Assembly: GCF_029714325.1 (NCBI RefSeq)
Contig: NZ_CP121666.1
Span: 5,146,001-5,210,000, forward strand
Length of the DNA: 64,000 bases
Reading direction: 5' to 3'
DNA from: Bradyrhizobium sp. CB1717
Lineage (GTDB): Bacteria; Pseudomonadota; Alphaproteobacteria; Rhizobiales; Xanthobacteraceae
The translations under genes were made by a program, and so were the position numbers. Positions 1-8,365 of this stretch are shown here, in pieces. The notes under the pieces were generated by a model that had not been told where the DNA came from, searched no databases, and was given only the letters and a program-made list of their open reading frames with translations. How positions within the stretch are numbered: the stretch's first letter is position 1; every line of letters starts with the position of its first letter.

Positions 1-3000
1 GCAAAAGGCCGCCGATGATGGAGATGCCGAGCGGAAAGCGCAGCTCGGCACCGGTGCCGCTCTCGATCGCCAGCGGCAGCGCGCCGAACAGCGCCGCCAG
101 CGTCGTCATCATGATCGGGCGGAAGCGCAACAGGCACGCCTGCACGATCGCCTCGTTGGGCGACATCCCCTGCCCGCGCTCGGCCTCGAGCGCGAAGTCG
201 ATCATCATGATCGCGTTCTTCTTGACGATGCCCATCAGGAGGATGATGCCGATCAGGCCGATGACCGACAGGTCCTGCCCGCATAGCACCAGCGCCAGGA
301 TGGCGCCGACGCCGGCCGAGGGCAGCGTCGACAGGATCGTGATCGGGTGGATGTAACTCTCATAGAGCACGCCCAGCACGATGTAGATCGTGATCACGGC
401 GGCCAGCAGCAGCCAGGGCTGCCCGGCGAGCGCCTTGGCGAATTCGGCGGCATCGCCGGCATAGACGCCGACAATGCTGTTGGGCATTTCGATGCGGGTC
501 TCGATCGCCTTCACGGCTTCGACGGCGTCGCCGAGGGCCGCGCCCGGCGCGAGGTTGAAGCTGAGCGAGATCGACGGAAATTGCGCCTGGTGCGAGATCG
601 CGAGCGGCGCCGTGGTCCGCTTCAGCGTCGCCACAGCCGACAGCGGCACCTGGGCGCTGGGCGCGCCGGCGGTCGTGCTCGCCGCGCCCGGCAGATACAG
701 CTTTGACAGGATCGAGGGGTCGCGCTGATACATCGGCAGCGCCTCCAGCACCACTCGGTACTGGTTGGCCTGGCCGTAGATGGTCGAGATCTGCCGCTGT
801 GCGAAAGCATCGTTGAGCGTATCGGTGATGGCCTGGAGGCTGACGCCGAGTTGCCCGGCGCGGGTGCGGTCGACATCGAGCTGCGCCCGCAGGCCGCCTT
901 CCTGCGCCTCGGAGGAGACGTCGCGGAACAGGGGATCGCGCCGCATCTCCGCAACCAGCTTGCGCGCCCATTCCGACACCAGCGCCGCATCGGTGCCGGT
1001 CAGCGTGTACTGGTATTGCGAGCGGCTCGACTGGGTCGATATCTGCACGTCCTGTACCGGCTGGAAATAGACGGTCATGCCGGCAATGCCCGCCACCCGC
1101 TCCTTCAGCCGCGTCACGACCACGCCGACATCGTCACGCCGCTCGCCGCGCGGCTTCAGGGTCATGACGAGCCGGCCGACATTGGTGGTCGGGTTGACCG
1201 AGCCTGCGCCGATCACCGAGACCACGCCGACCACGTCAGGATCGGCCTTGATGGCGTCGGCCGCCTCGGCCTGCCGTTTCTGCATCTCCGCGAACGAGAC
1301 GTCGGGCCCCGCCTCCGTCACCGCCGTGATCGAGGCGGTGTCCTGGAGCGGCAGGAAGCCTTTTGGCGCCACGACGTAGAGGACCAGGGTCGCAATCAGC
1401 GTCGCGAAGGTCACGACCAGCGTGAGGCGCTGGTGCTGCAACACCACAAGCAGCGTGCGATGATAGAACTCGACGGTGCGGTCGATGAAGCGGCTGATGG
1501 CAGCAAGGCCCGGCACCGCCAGTTCCTCATGGGCGTGTTTCAGCAGCCGCGAGCACATCATCGGCGTCAGCGTCAGCGAGACCACGGCGGAGGTCACGAC
1601 CGCGATGGTCAGCGTCAGCGCGAATTCGCGGAACATGCGGCCGACGAGGCCTGACATGAACAGAAGCGGGATGAACACCGCGATCAGCGACACCGTCAGC
1701 GAGATCACCGTGAAGCCGATTTCGCTGGCGCCCTTGAGCGAGGCCTCCATCGGCCCGTCGCCGTTCTCCATGTGACGGACGATGTTCTCGATCATGACGA
1801 TGGCGTCGTCGACCACGAAGCCGGTGCCGATCGTCAGCGCCATCAGCGACAGATTGTCGAGGCTGAAGCCGGCGAAATACATGATGCCAAAGCTGGTGAT
1901 CAGCGACAGCGGCAGCGCAACGCCCGCGATCAGCGTTGCCCGCAGCGAGCGCAGGAACAGCAGCACCACCAGCGTCACCAGCACCACGCTGAGGATCAGC
2001 GTGAATTGCACGTCGCGCACCGAGGCGCGGATGGTGACGGTGCGGTCGGAGACGATGGTGAGGTTGACGCCGGCTGGAATGGCGCGCTGGACTTTTGGGA
2101 TTTCGGCGCGGATCTGGCTGACGACGTCGATGACGTTGGCGCCGGGCTGGCGCTGGATGTCGATGATGACGGCCGGCGTGCCCTGGTACCAGCCGCCGGT
2201 GCGGTCGTTCTCCAGGCCGTCGACGATCTGAGCGACGTCGGCGATTGTGACCGGCGAGCCGTTGCGGTAGGCAATGATGACGGGCTTGTAGGCCTCGGCG
2301 GCGGCGATCTGGTCGTTGGCGGCGATGATGTAGGATTGCTGCGCGCCGTCGAGCGAGCCCTTCGGTCCTGATACGTTGGCATTGGCGATCGCGGTGCGCA
2401 GGTCTTCCATGGCGATGCCATAGGCGGCGAGCCGCGCGAGATCGGCCTGGATGCGCACGGCCGGCTTCAGCCCGCCGAGCACGGAGACGCGGCCGACGCC
2501 GGAGATCTGGCTCAAGCGTTGCGCCAGGAGTGTATCGGCGATGTCGCTCATCGCCCGCAGCGAGATCGTGTCGGAGCGCAGCGCCAGCGTCATCACCGGC
2601 GCATCCGCCGGGTTCACCTTGGCGTAGGTCGGCGGGTAAGGCAGCGTCTTGGGCAGCACGCCGGCGGCCGCGTTGATCGCGGCCTGCACGTCCTGCGTCG
2701 CGCCGTCGATGTCGCGGTTGAGGTCGAACTGCAGCGAGATCTGGCTGACGCCGTACGAGCTCGTCGAGTTCATCGCCGACAGCGACGGGATCTGGCCGAG
2801 CTGCCGCTCCAGCGGCGCCGTGATCAGCGAGGCGATCACGTCGGGGCTCGCGCCCGGCAGCTGCGTCGTCACCTGCACGGTCGGAAAGTCGACCTGCGGC
2901 AGCGCCGAGACCGGCAGCGAGAAATAGCCGAGCAGCCCGCCGATCAAGAGCGCGATGCCGAGCAGCGAGGTCGCGATGGGCCGGCGGATGAAGGGTTCGG

Positions 3001-3010
3001 AGACTCCCAT
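1..3010 (-). CDS. RND multidrug efflux pump permease, MdtB/MdtC (AcrB) type, 3' end outside window
   Basis: Inner-membrane proton-driven pump of a tripartite efflux system. About 1003 residues are visible, close to a full-length RND pump; the C-terminus lies beyond the left edge. The N-terminus (MGVSEPFIRRPIATSLL) is the usual first membrane helix. The central motif VVDDAIVMIENI carries the Asp-Asp pair needed for proton relay, and the second half has the repeated motif GIVKKNAIMMIDFALE. It starts 36 bp after the adaptor gene's stop and is the last visible gene of an outer-membrane factor, adaptor, pump operon. The family exports drugs, detergents or bile-salt-like compounds; the substrate cannot be read from the sequence. 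Confidence 0.93.
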   Translation of the reverse strand, partial: MGVSEPFIRRPIATSLLGIALLIGGLLGYFSLPVSALPQVDFPTVQVTTQLPGASPDVIASLITAPLERQLGQIPSLSAMNSTSSYGVSQISLQFDLNRDIDGATQDVQAAINAAAGVLPKTLPYPPTYAKVNPADAPVMTLALRSDTISLRAMSDIADTLLAQRLSQISGVGRVSVLGGLKPAVRIQADLARLAAYGIAMEDLRTAIANANVSGPKGSLDGAQQSYIIAANDQIAAAEAYKPVIIAYRNGSPVTIADVAQIVDGLENDRTGGWYQGTPAVIIDIQRQPGANVIDVVSQIRAEIPKVQRAIPAGVNLTIVSDRTVTIRASVRDVQFTLILSVVLVTLVVLLFLRSLRATLIAGVALPLSLITSFGIMYFAGFSLDNLSLMALTIGTGFVVDDAIVMIENIVRHMENGDGPMEASLKGASEIGFTVISLTVSLIAVFIPLLFMSGLVGRMFREFALTLTIAVVTSAVVSLTLTPMMCSRLLKHAHEELAVPGLAAISRFIDRTVEFYHRTLLVVLQHQRLTLVVTFATLIATLVLYVVAPKGFLPLQDTASITAVTEAGPDVSFAEMQKRQAEAADAIKADPDVVGVVSVIGAGSVNPTTNVGRLVMTLKPRGERRDDVGVVVTRLKERVAGIAGMTVYFQPVQDVQISTQSSRSQYQYTLTGTDAALVSEWARKLVAEMRRDPLFRDVSSEAQEGGLRAQLDVDRTRAGQLGVSLQAITDTLNDAFAQRQISTIYGQANQYRVVLEALPMYQRDPSILSKLYLPGAASTTAGAPSAQVPLSAVATLKRTTAPLAISHQAQFPSISLSFNLAPGAALGDAVEAVKAIETRIEMPNSIVGVYAGDAAEFAKALAGQPWLLLAAVITIYIVLGVLYESYIHPITILSTLPSAGVGAILALVLCGQDLSVIGLIGIILLMGIVKKNAIMMIDFALEAERGQGMSPNEAIVQACLLRFRPIMMTTLAALFGALPLAIESGTGAELRFPLGISIIGGLL

Positions 3011-3046
3011 GGATTACGCCTGCCGCCTAGGCGGCTGTTGTCGGGA

Positions 3047-4450
3047 TCATGGCTGCTTGGCCCCAGATCCCGATGCCCCCGGCCCCGGTGCCGGACCGGT
3101 CTGTCCCTTCTGGTCGCCTTCACTACTGTTTCGCCTGGCGCGGAACTCGCCGTCCTTACCTTGCGAATCCTTCTGGCCTTCCTTGACGCCGTCCTTGGCG
3201 CCATCCTTCTTCTGGGCGTCTGGTCCGCGCGAGCGCTTGCGCGGGGCGAGATCAGCCGACGGGGTCTGGTCGTCGCGGCCAACGATCACCTTGGAGCCGT
3301 CGGACAGATTGGCAAAGCCGGTGGTGACGACCTTGTCGTTCGCCGACAGGCCGCTGGCGATCACGGCGTCATGCTCGTTCTGCTGCGTCACCGTCACGGG
3401 CTTGGCCGAGACGACATTGTCCTCGCCGATGACATAGCTGAAGGTGCCGATCGGGCCGCGCTGCACCGCAGAGGTCGGCACCACCAGCGCCTGCGTCAAG
3501 GTCTCGACCTTGAGGCGGACATTGACGAACTGGCCGGGCCAGAGTTGGTAATTGGCGTTGGGGAATTCCGCCTTGAGCCTGAGCGTGCCGGTCGTCTGGT
3601 CGACCTGGTTGTCGATGCCGGTCAGCTTGCCGGTATCGATCACGGTGATGCCGTCATTGCCGAACACGTCGACCGCGAGCGTGCCCTTCGCCGCAGCCGC
3701 GTTGACCCGCATGATCTGCTGCTGCGGCAGGCTGAACCACACTGCGATCGGCTGCAATTGCGTGATCACCACGAGGCCCGTGGTGTCGGAGGCGTGGATG
3801 ATGTTGCCCTGGTCGACCTGGCGCAGGCCGGCGCGCCCCGACAGCGGCGCCACGATCTTGGTGTAACTCAGCGTTGCCGCCGCATTGTCGATCGCGGCCT
3901 GGTCGGCCTTGACCAGCGCCTCGGTCTGCGCGACCAGCGCGCGCTGGGTGTCGGCCTGCTGCTTGGAGCCGGCATTGGAGGCAGCGAGCTGCTCGTAGCG
4001 CGCAAGGTCGATGCGCTGGTTGGCGAGCTGGGCCAGATCCTGCGCCTTCTTGGCGACCGCCTGATCGTACGTCGCCTGGTAGAGCGCGGGATCGATCTCG
4101 CCGAGCACGTCCCCCTTCTTGACGTCCTGGCCTTCGGTGAAGTTGACTGCGATCAGCTTGCCGTCGACCTGCGAGCGCACGGTCACGGTGTTGAGTGCGC
4201 GGATCGCGCCGACGCCGTCGAGATAGACCGGCACGTCCTGGATGCGCGGGGTCGCTGCCAGCACGGGCACCGGCAGATCGGGCCGCTGGTTGCGGTTGTT
4301 CGCCTGCTGCTGGTGCATGACGGTCCAGCCGATGTAACTAAGGCCGCCGAGGATCGCGAGCGTGATCAGGGTCATGACGAAGCCGCGGCCGCGCGACTTC
4401 TTCGCCATCCCCTCTTTCACGCCGTCCTTCGTATCCGGCTTAAAGAGCAT
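3047..4450 (-). CDS. RND efflux periplasmic adaptor (membrane fusion protein), MdtA-like
   Basis: Periplasmic adaptor joining the inner-membrane pump to the outer-membrane channel; 467 residues from the ATG at 4450. One N-terminal membrane anchor (GFVMTLITLAILGGLSYIGW) is followed by a lipoyl-like half (VRSQVDGKLIAVNFTEGQDV), an alpha-hairpin rich in Gln/Ala, a second lipoyl half (YTKIVAPLSGRAGLRQVDQG) and beta-barrel/membrane-proximal domains. The ATG at 4450 overlaps the end of the upstream channel gene by 11 bp, suggesting coupling; ATG 4408 (MAKKSRGRGF) is an alternative start. The last 70 or so residues form an unusual low-complexity tail rich in Lys-Asp-Gly and then Gly-Pro, and KDGVKEG from that tail also occurs at the very N-terminus. 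Confidence 0.9.
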   Translation of the reverse strand: MLFKPDTKDGVKEGMAKKSRGRGFVMTLITLAILGGLSYIGWTVMHQQQANNRNQRPDLPVPVLAATPRIQDVPVYLDGVGAIRALNTVTVRSQVDGKLIAVNFTEGQDVKKGDVLGEIDPALYQATYDQAVAKKAQDLAQLANQRIDLARYEQLAASNAGSKQQADTQRALVAQTEALVKADQAAIDNAAATLSYTKIVAPLSGRAGLRQVDQGNIIHASDTTGLVVITQLQPIAVWFSLPQQQIMRVNAAAAKGTLAVDVFGNDGITVIDTGKLTGIDNQVDQTTGTLRLKAEFPNANYQLWPGQFVNVRLKVETLTQALVVPTSAVQRGPIGTFSYVIGEDNVVSAKPVTVTQQNEHDAVIASGLSANDKVVTTGFANLSDGSKVIVGRDDQTPSADLAPRKRSRGPDAQKKDGAKDGVKEGQKDSQGKDGEFRARRNSSEGDQKGQTGPAPGPGASGSGAKQP

Positions 4451-5951
4451 TGACCGGTTTCTCCATCCTCGGCTCCCAGCCGCCGCCGAGCGCCTGATAC
4501 AGGCTGACGATGGCAAGAAGCCGTGCGAGTTGGGCCTGCGACAGCGCGTCTAGCGCCTGGAACAGGGTCTGTTGCACGTTGAGCACGGTCACGATGTCGG
4601 CGGTGCCGGCCCGCAATTGCTGCTCGGCGAGCTCGAAGGCGCGGCGCGAAGAGCTGACCACATCGCGCTGCAATTGCAGCTTGATCGTAGTCTGCTTGAT
4701 CGAGAACAGCGCGTTGTCGACGTCGGCAAAGGACTGGACGATGGTCTTGCGATAGGTCTGGAGCAGCTCGTCCTGCCGCGCTTTGGCAAATTCGAAATTG
4801 CCGAGGATCTTGCCGCCGTCGAAGATCGGCTGCGTCGCACTGCCGACGAGCTGGAAGAACGCCGCATGCGGCTGGAACAGCGAGACCAGCGCCGAGCTCT
4901 GGTAGCCGCCATTGCCGGTGAGCTGGATGGTCGGAAAGAACTGCGCGCGGGCATTGCCGATGTTCGCGGTCGCCGACGCAAGCTGGGCCTCCTGGCGGCG
5001 GATGTCGGGCCGCTGCGTCAAAATCTCCGACGGCAGGCCGGGCGTGACACGCGGAATCGCGATGTTGTTCAGCGAACCGCCGGCGATGCGCACGCTTTCC
5101 GGCGGACGCGACACCAGCACGGCGAGCGCATTTCTGTTTTGGTCGAGGGTCTGGCGCAGCGGCGGCACCAGCGCCTTCTGGTTGGCGAGCAGGCTCTCCT
5201 GCTGGGCGACGTCGAGATCGGTGCCGGTGCCGGCCTTGCGGCGCTCGCGGATGGCATCGAGAACGCGCTGTGCGCTGGCGATGTTGCTCTGGGCGGTACG
5301 CAGGCGGTCCTGCGAGGCCAGCACCTGGAAATAGGCGTTGGCGACGGCGGCGAGCGTCGTCAGGGCGACGACGTCACGATCGAAACGGTTGGCATTCGCC
5401 GTCTCTTCCGCTGTTTGCAGCGCATCGCGGTTCTGGCCCCAGAAATCGAGCTGGTAGCTGGCGCTGAGCGAAGCCTGATAGTTGACGACCTCACGGCCGC
5501 CATTGGTGAGCCCCGAGGCCGAGGAGCCGGAGGTGCGCGAATAGGTTTCTTGGCCGGTGCCGGACAGGCTCGGCAACAACGCCGCGCCGGCCTGCCGCGC
5601 CTGGGCGTCAGCCTGGATGATGCGTGCGACGGCGGCGGCGATATCGAGATTGACGGTCTGCGCCTCCTCCATCAGCTGCGTCAGCTCGCCGGACCGAAAG
5701 CCACGCCACCAATCCAGCGACGGCGGCGCATCGCCCTTTCCGGCATATTTGTATTGTGTGGGAACATCGAGCGCGGGATCCGGAAGATCCTGCGTCAGCA
5801 CGCATGCGCCTGAACTTGCAGCGAGGCATACAACCACGAGCCAGCGCGCTGCACGACGCGTCCGGGACGTAGACCCTAGAGACCGCCAGTCGGCGATCAC
5901 CGGAACAAGCTGTGTCACATCCACCCCCCGCCGGGCAGATCGAGCCGCCAC
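4440..5951 (-). CDS. outer-membrane efflux lipoprotein, NodT/OprM family
   Basis: TolC-like trimeric outer-membrane channel of the efflux operon. A lipoprotein signal with lipobox LAASSGAC (Cys about residue 50 from this start) precedes a mature part with two outer-membrane-efflux repeats, including the typical LPSEILTQRPDIRRQEAQL and the long alpha-helical hairpins. The first codon shown is GTG at 5951; the signal peptide implies the true start may be 10-20 codons later, where other GTG codons sit, so the N-terminus is uncertain. First gene of the operon, overlapping the adaptor start. Confidence 0.88.
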   Translation of the reverse strand: MAARSARRGVDVTQLVPVIADWRSLGSTSRTRRAARWLVVVCLAASSGACVLTQDLPDPALDVPTQYKYAGKGDAPPSLDWWRGFRSGELTQLMEEAQTVNLDIAAAVARIIQADAQARQAGAALLPSLSGTGQETYSRTSGSSASGLTNGGREVVNYQASLSASYQLDFWGQNRDALQTAEETANANRFDRDVVALTTLAAVANAYFQVLASQDRLRTAQSNIASAQRVLDAIRERRKAGTGTDLDVAQQESLLANQKALVPPLRQTLDQNRNALAVLVSRPPESVRIAGGSLNNIAIPRVTPGLPSEILTQRPDIRRQEAQLASATANIGNARAQFFPTIQLTGNGGYQSSALVSLFQPHAAFFQLVGSATQPIFDGGKILGNFEFAKARQDELLQTYRKTIVQSFADVDNALFSIKQTTIKLQLQRDVVSSSRRAFELAEQQLRAGTADIVTVLNVQQTLFQALDALSQAQLARLLAIVSLYQALGGGWEPRMEKPVNAL

Positions 5952-6646
5952 CGCGCAGCCGGATTAACCGATTCGCGGCCTGACGGTCGGGGGGCTTTTG
6001 GCAACTCGTTCACAGCTAATGCTTTCTGCGGAACCTGAATCCATACTAGCCGGGCGCGGAACAGCGGGACAGTCCCGCAGGCGCGAGATGGCTGCCCCCG
6101 CGCCTCCCCAACGCGATCAAGCAAATACGAAATATGCCTGTCTTGCAGAGACTTTTCGACTTTTCACAGCATCGGAAAGAGCGTTCAAGCTTACCAAGAT
6201 TTCATGTGATATTGGCGCCACACCCAGATGAGCTGGCTTGATCCGGCTGCATCGGTCAGCAACGAGCTGCACGCGGCCCTCGGCTCAGTCTCGAGAAGCA
6301 GCCGGCCACCGCGGGTTCATGTCCGCGTTCCGCATGCCAGGAACTGCGTACAGCCAAGCCGGCTTGCACCCGATCACGGTCCGGCTCGCACACGATAGAG
6401 ATTGGCTATCAGAGCTGCTTGCGACGATTGATCTCTCCCATCCCCCGACGGTCGCCGGGCATATTCGTTCCGCCGATATCCGGGATCGCATCCCGGCATC
6501 ATTCGCGCGGTTCTTTGCGCGGAAATATCGCCGCTCCGCGAGCTGCGTCGGGACTTTCGCCGCAGCGCAAAAGCCTTCCCCTTTGGGCTTCCAGGCACTA
6601 GGTTCTGCTCAATCAGATCAACCCTTTGCCAGTGATTTCCCCCGAC
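5952..6646. other. intergenic region between efflux operon and cysK, no gene seen
   Basis: About 700 bp between divergent genes. Apart from the palindrome at 6064-6078 I see no convincing coding region, RNA or repeat. The open frames here lack a plausible start/ribosome-site combination and resemble no family. Confidence 0.5.
6064..6078. promoter_or_regulatory. 15-bp perfect palindrome upstream of the efflux operon (candidate operator)
   Basis: GCGGGAC-A-GTCCCGC is a perfect 7-1-7 palindrome 113 bp upstream of the first efflux gene's annotated start. Dyads of this size upstream of RND operons are often TetR-family sites, but no regulator gene lies nearby, so the role is inferred. Confidence 0.35.
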
Positions 6647-7681
6647 ATGACCTTTCGAACCAACGTTGTCGAAGCCATCGGCAACACCCCGCTGATCAAG
6701 CTCAAGCGCGCCTCGGAATTGACCGGCTGCACCATCCTGGGCAAGGCGGAGTTCATGAATCCCGGCCAGTCGGTGAAGGATCGGGCCGGCAAATGGATGA
6801 TCCTGGAGGCCGAGAAGCGCGGCGAGCTCAAGCCCGGCGGCCTCGTGGTGGAAGCGACAGCCGGCAATACCGGCATCGGGCTCGCGGTCGTCGCCAGCGC
6901 TCGCGGCTACCGCACGCTGATCGTGATCCCGGAGACGCAGAGCCAGGAGAAGAAGGATTTTCTCAAGCTGTGCGGCGCAGAGCTGATCGAAGTGCCGGCC
7001 CTGCCCTACGCCAACCCGAACAACTACCAGCATGTCGGCCGCAGGCTCGCTGACGAGTTGCGCAAGACCGAGCCGAACGGCGTGCTGTTCGCCGACCAGT
7101 GGAACAACCTCGACAACGCCAAGGCGCATTACGAGTCGACTGGACCGGAGATCTGGGAGCAGACCGGCGGCAAGATCGACGGCTTCATCTGCTCGGTCGG
7201 CACCGGCGGCACGCTGGCCGGCACCAGCCGCTATCTCAAGGAGAAGCACCCCGGAATCGTCAATGCCTGCGCCGATCCGCAAGGATTTGCGATGTACGAG
7301 CTGTTCAAGAACGGCCAGGCCAAATCGACCCCGGGCGACTCCATCACCGAGGGTATCGGCCTCGGCCGCGTCACGCCCGTGATCGAAACCGCCAAGGTCG
7401 ACGATGCCTTCCTGATTCCGGACACCGAAGCCGTGTCGGTGATCTACGACCTGCTCCTGCACGAAGGCCTGTGCCTCGGCGGCTCCACCGGCATCAACAT
7501 TGCCGGCGCGATGCGCCTCGCCAAGCAGCTCGGGCCGGGCAAGACCATCGTCACCGTGCTGTGCGATTCCGGCAGCCGCTATCAGTCCAAGCTGTTCAAC
7601 GCGGATTTCATGCGCGCCAAGAACCTTCCGGTGCCGGAATGGCTGGAGAAGCGCAGCAACATCAAGCCGCCGTTCGTTTAG
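6647..7681 (+). CDS. cysK: cysteine synthase A (O-acetylserine sulfhydrylase)
   Basis: PLP enzyme making L-cysteine from O-acetylserine and sulfide in the cytoplasm. 344 residues from ATG 6647. It shows the family opening EAIGNTPLIKLKRASE, the PLP lysine in NPGQSVKDRAGKWM (K44), the substrate loop ATAGNTGIG, the phosphate-binding SVGTGGTLAG and the C-terminal LCDSGSRYQSKLFN. A TTG at 6626 would add seven residues, but the shorter start matches the usual N-terminus (MTFRT). Stand-alone gene, convergent with the DUF805 gene 13 bp downstream. Confidence 0.95.
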   Translation: MTFRTNVVEAIGNTPLIKLKRASELTGCTILGKAEFMNPGQSVKDRAGKWMILEAEKRGELKPGGLVVEATAGNTGIGLAVVASARGYRTLIVIPETQSQEKKDFLKLCGAELIEVPALPYANPNNYQHVGRRLADELRKTEPNGVLFADQWNNLDNAKAHYESTGPEIWEQTGGKIDGFICSVGTGGTLAGTSRYLKEKHPGIVNACADPQGFAMYELFKNGQAKSTPGDSITEGIGLGRVTPVIETAKVDDAFLIPDTEAVSVIYDLLLHEGLCLGGSTGINIAGAMRLAKQLGPGKTIVTVLCDSGSRYQSKLFNADFMRAKNLPVPEWLEKRSNIKPPFV

Positions 7682-7694
7682 CTCTCGAGCTGCA

Positions 7695-8228
7695 TCAACT
7701 CCAGGTCGGGCGCGAGGCGCCCTGCGACACGCGCGCCAGGCGCTCGTTCGTCAGTGACGGCGAGGCCGCGTGCGTGCGCGATTGGAAAGCTCTGGCACAA
7801 GAACCTTCACTGTCGGCGCCCGGCCAGAACGTCAGCACGAGCATCAGCACGAGATTGACCAGCGCGCCGACGGCCGTGCCCTGGTGCTCCTGGCCGATGG
7901 CCCAGGCCGGAAACCGGCCCGCGACGACGTGATCGACGACCATCAGCGCGATCCAGGCGGGGACCACACAGACCGGGTCCCAGCCGATGTCGCGGATGCG
8001 CATCGATTGCAGCATGAAGGTCGCGGCTCCGAACAACACCATCGCAGCGATGATCGCCCGGTTCTTCACGAGCTCGTCCGGCCGGATCATGCCAGGCGAG
8101 GTGTCGCGGAGGACGGCCATCGCGATCGCAAAGCAGATCGCGGTCATCAGGACCGCAAGCGCGACCGTCGCCAGGAAGAAATGCAAGCGCCCGAGGCGGG
8201 CATTGAAGCCGAACAGGAAACCGAGCAT
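7695..8228 (-). CDS. DUF805 family inner-membrane protein
   Basis: 177 residues with about four hydrophobic segments. The opening FLFGFNARLGRLHFFL and the later MRIRDIGWDPVCVVPAWIAL match the DUF805 pattern (R-hydrophobic start; R-x-x-D-x-G-x-x-P before a membrane helix). The final 40 or so residues are polar and non-conserved. The family is abundant in bacteria and has no established biochemical role. It may follow the glycosyltransferase array in transcription (137 bp gap), but nothing visible links them functionally. Confidence 0.75.
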   Translation of the reverse strand: MLGFLFGFNARLGRLHFFLATVALAVLMTAICFAIAMAVLRDTSPGMIRPDELVKNRAIIAAMVLFGAATFMLQSMRIRDIGWDPVCVVPAWIALMVVDHVVAGRFPAWAIGQEHQGTAVGALVNLVLMLVLTFWPGADSEGSCARAFQSRTHAASPSLTNERLARVSQGASRPTWS

Positions 8229-8365
8229 TGGCGCACCTTTTTGGCGCCATATGCGCAGAAATAGCTTTCGGAGCCGTGAAGCGGCGCGACCGCGCGGCGG
8301 TCCATGGTTTCCCGAGAACTAAAGCGGTCCGCGCAGTTTGAGGCGTTCGCTTTGGCTCGCCCGGG

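Noticed and set aside
2519-4453. Plus-strand open frame of about 640 codons opposite the efflux adaptor and pump
   Set aside because: Arg/Asp-rich shadow of well-supported minus-strand genes.
6626-6646. TTG start adding seven residues to CysK
   Set aside because: ATG 6647 gives the N-terminus usual for the family.
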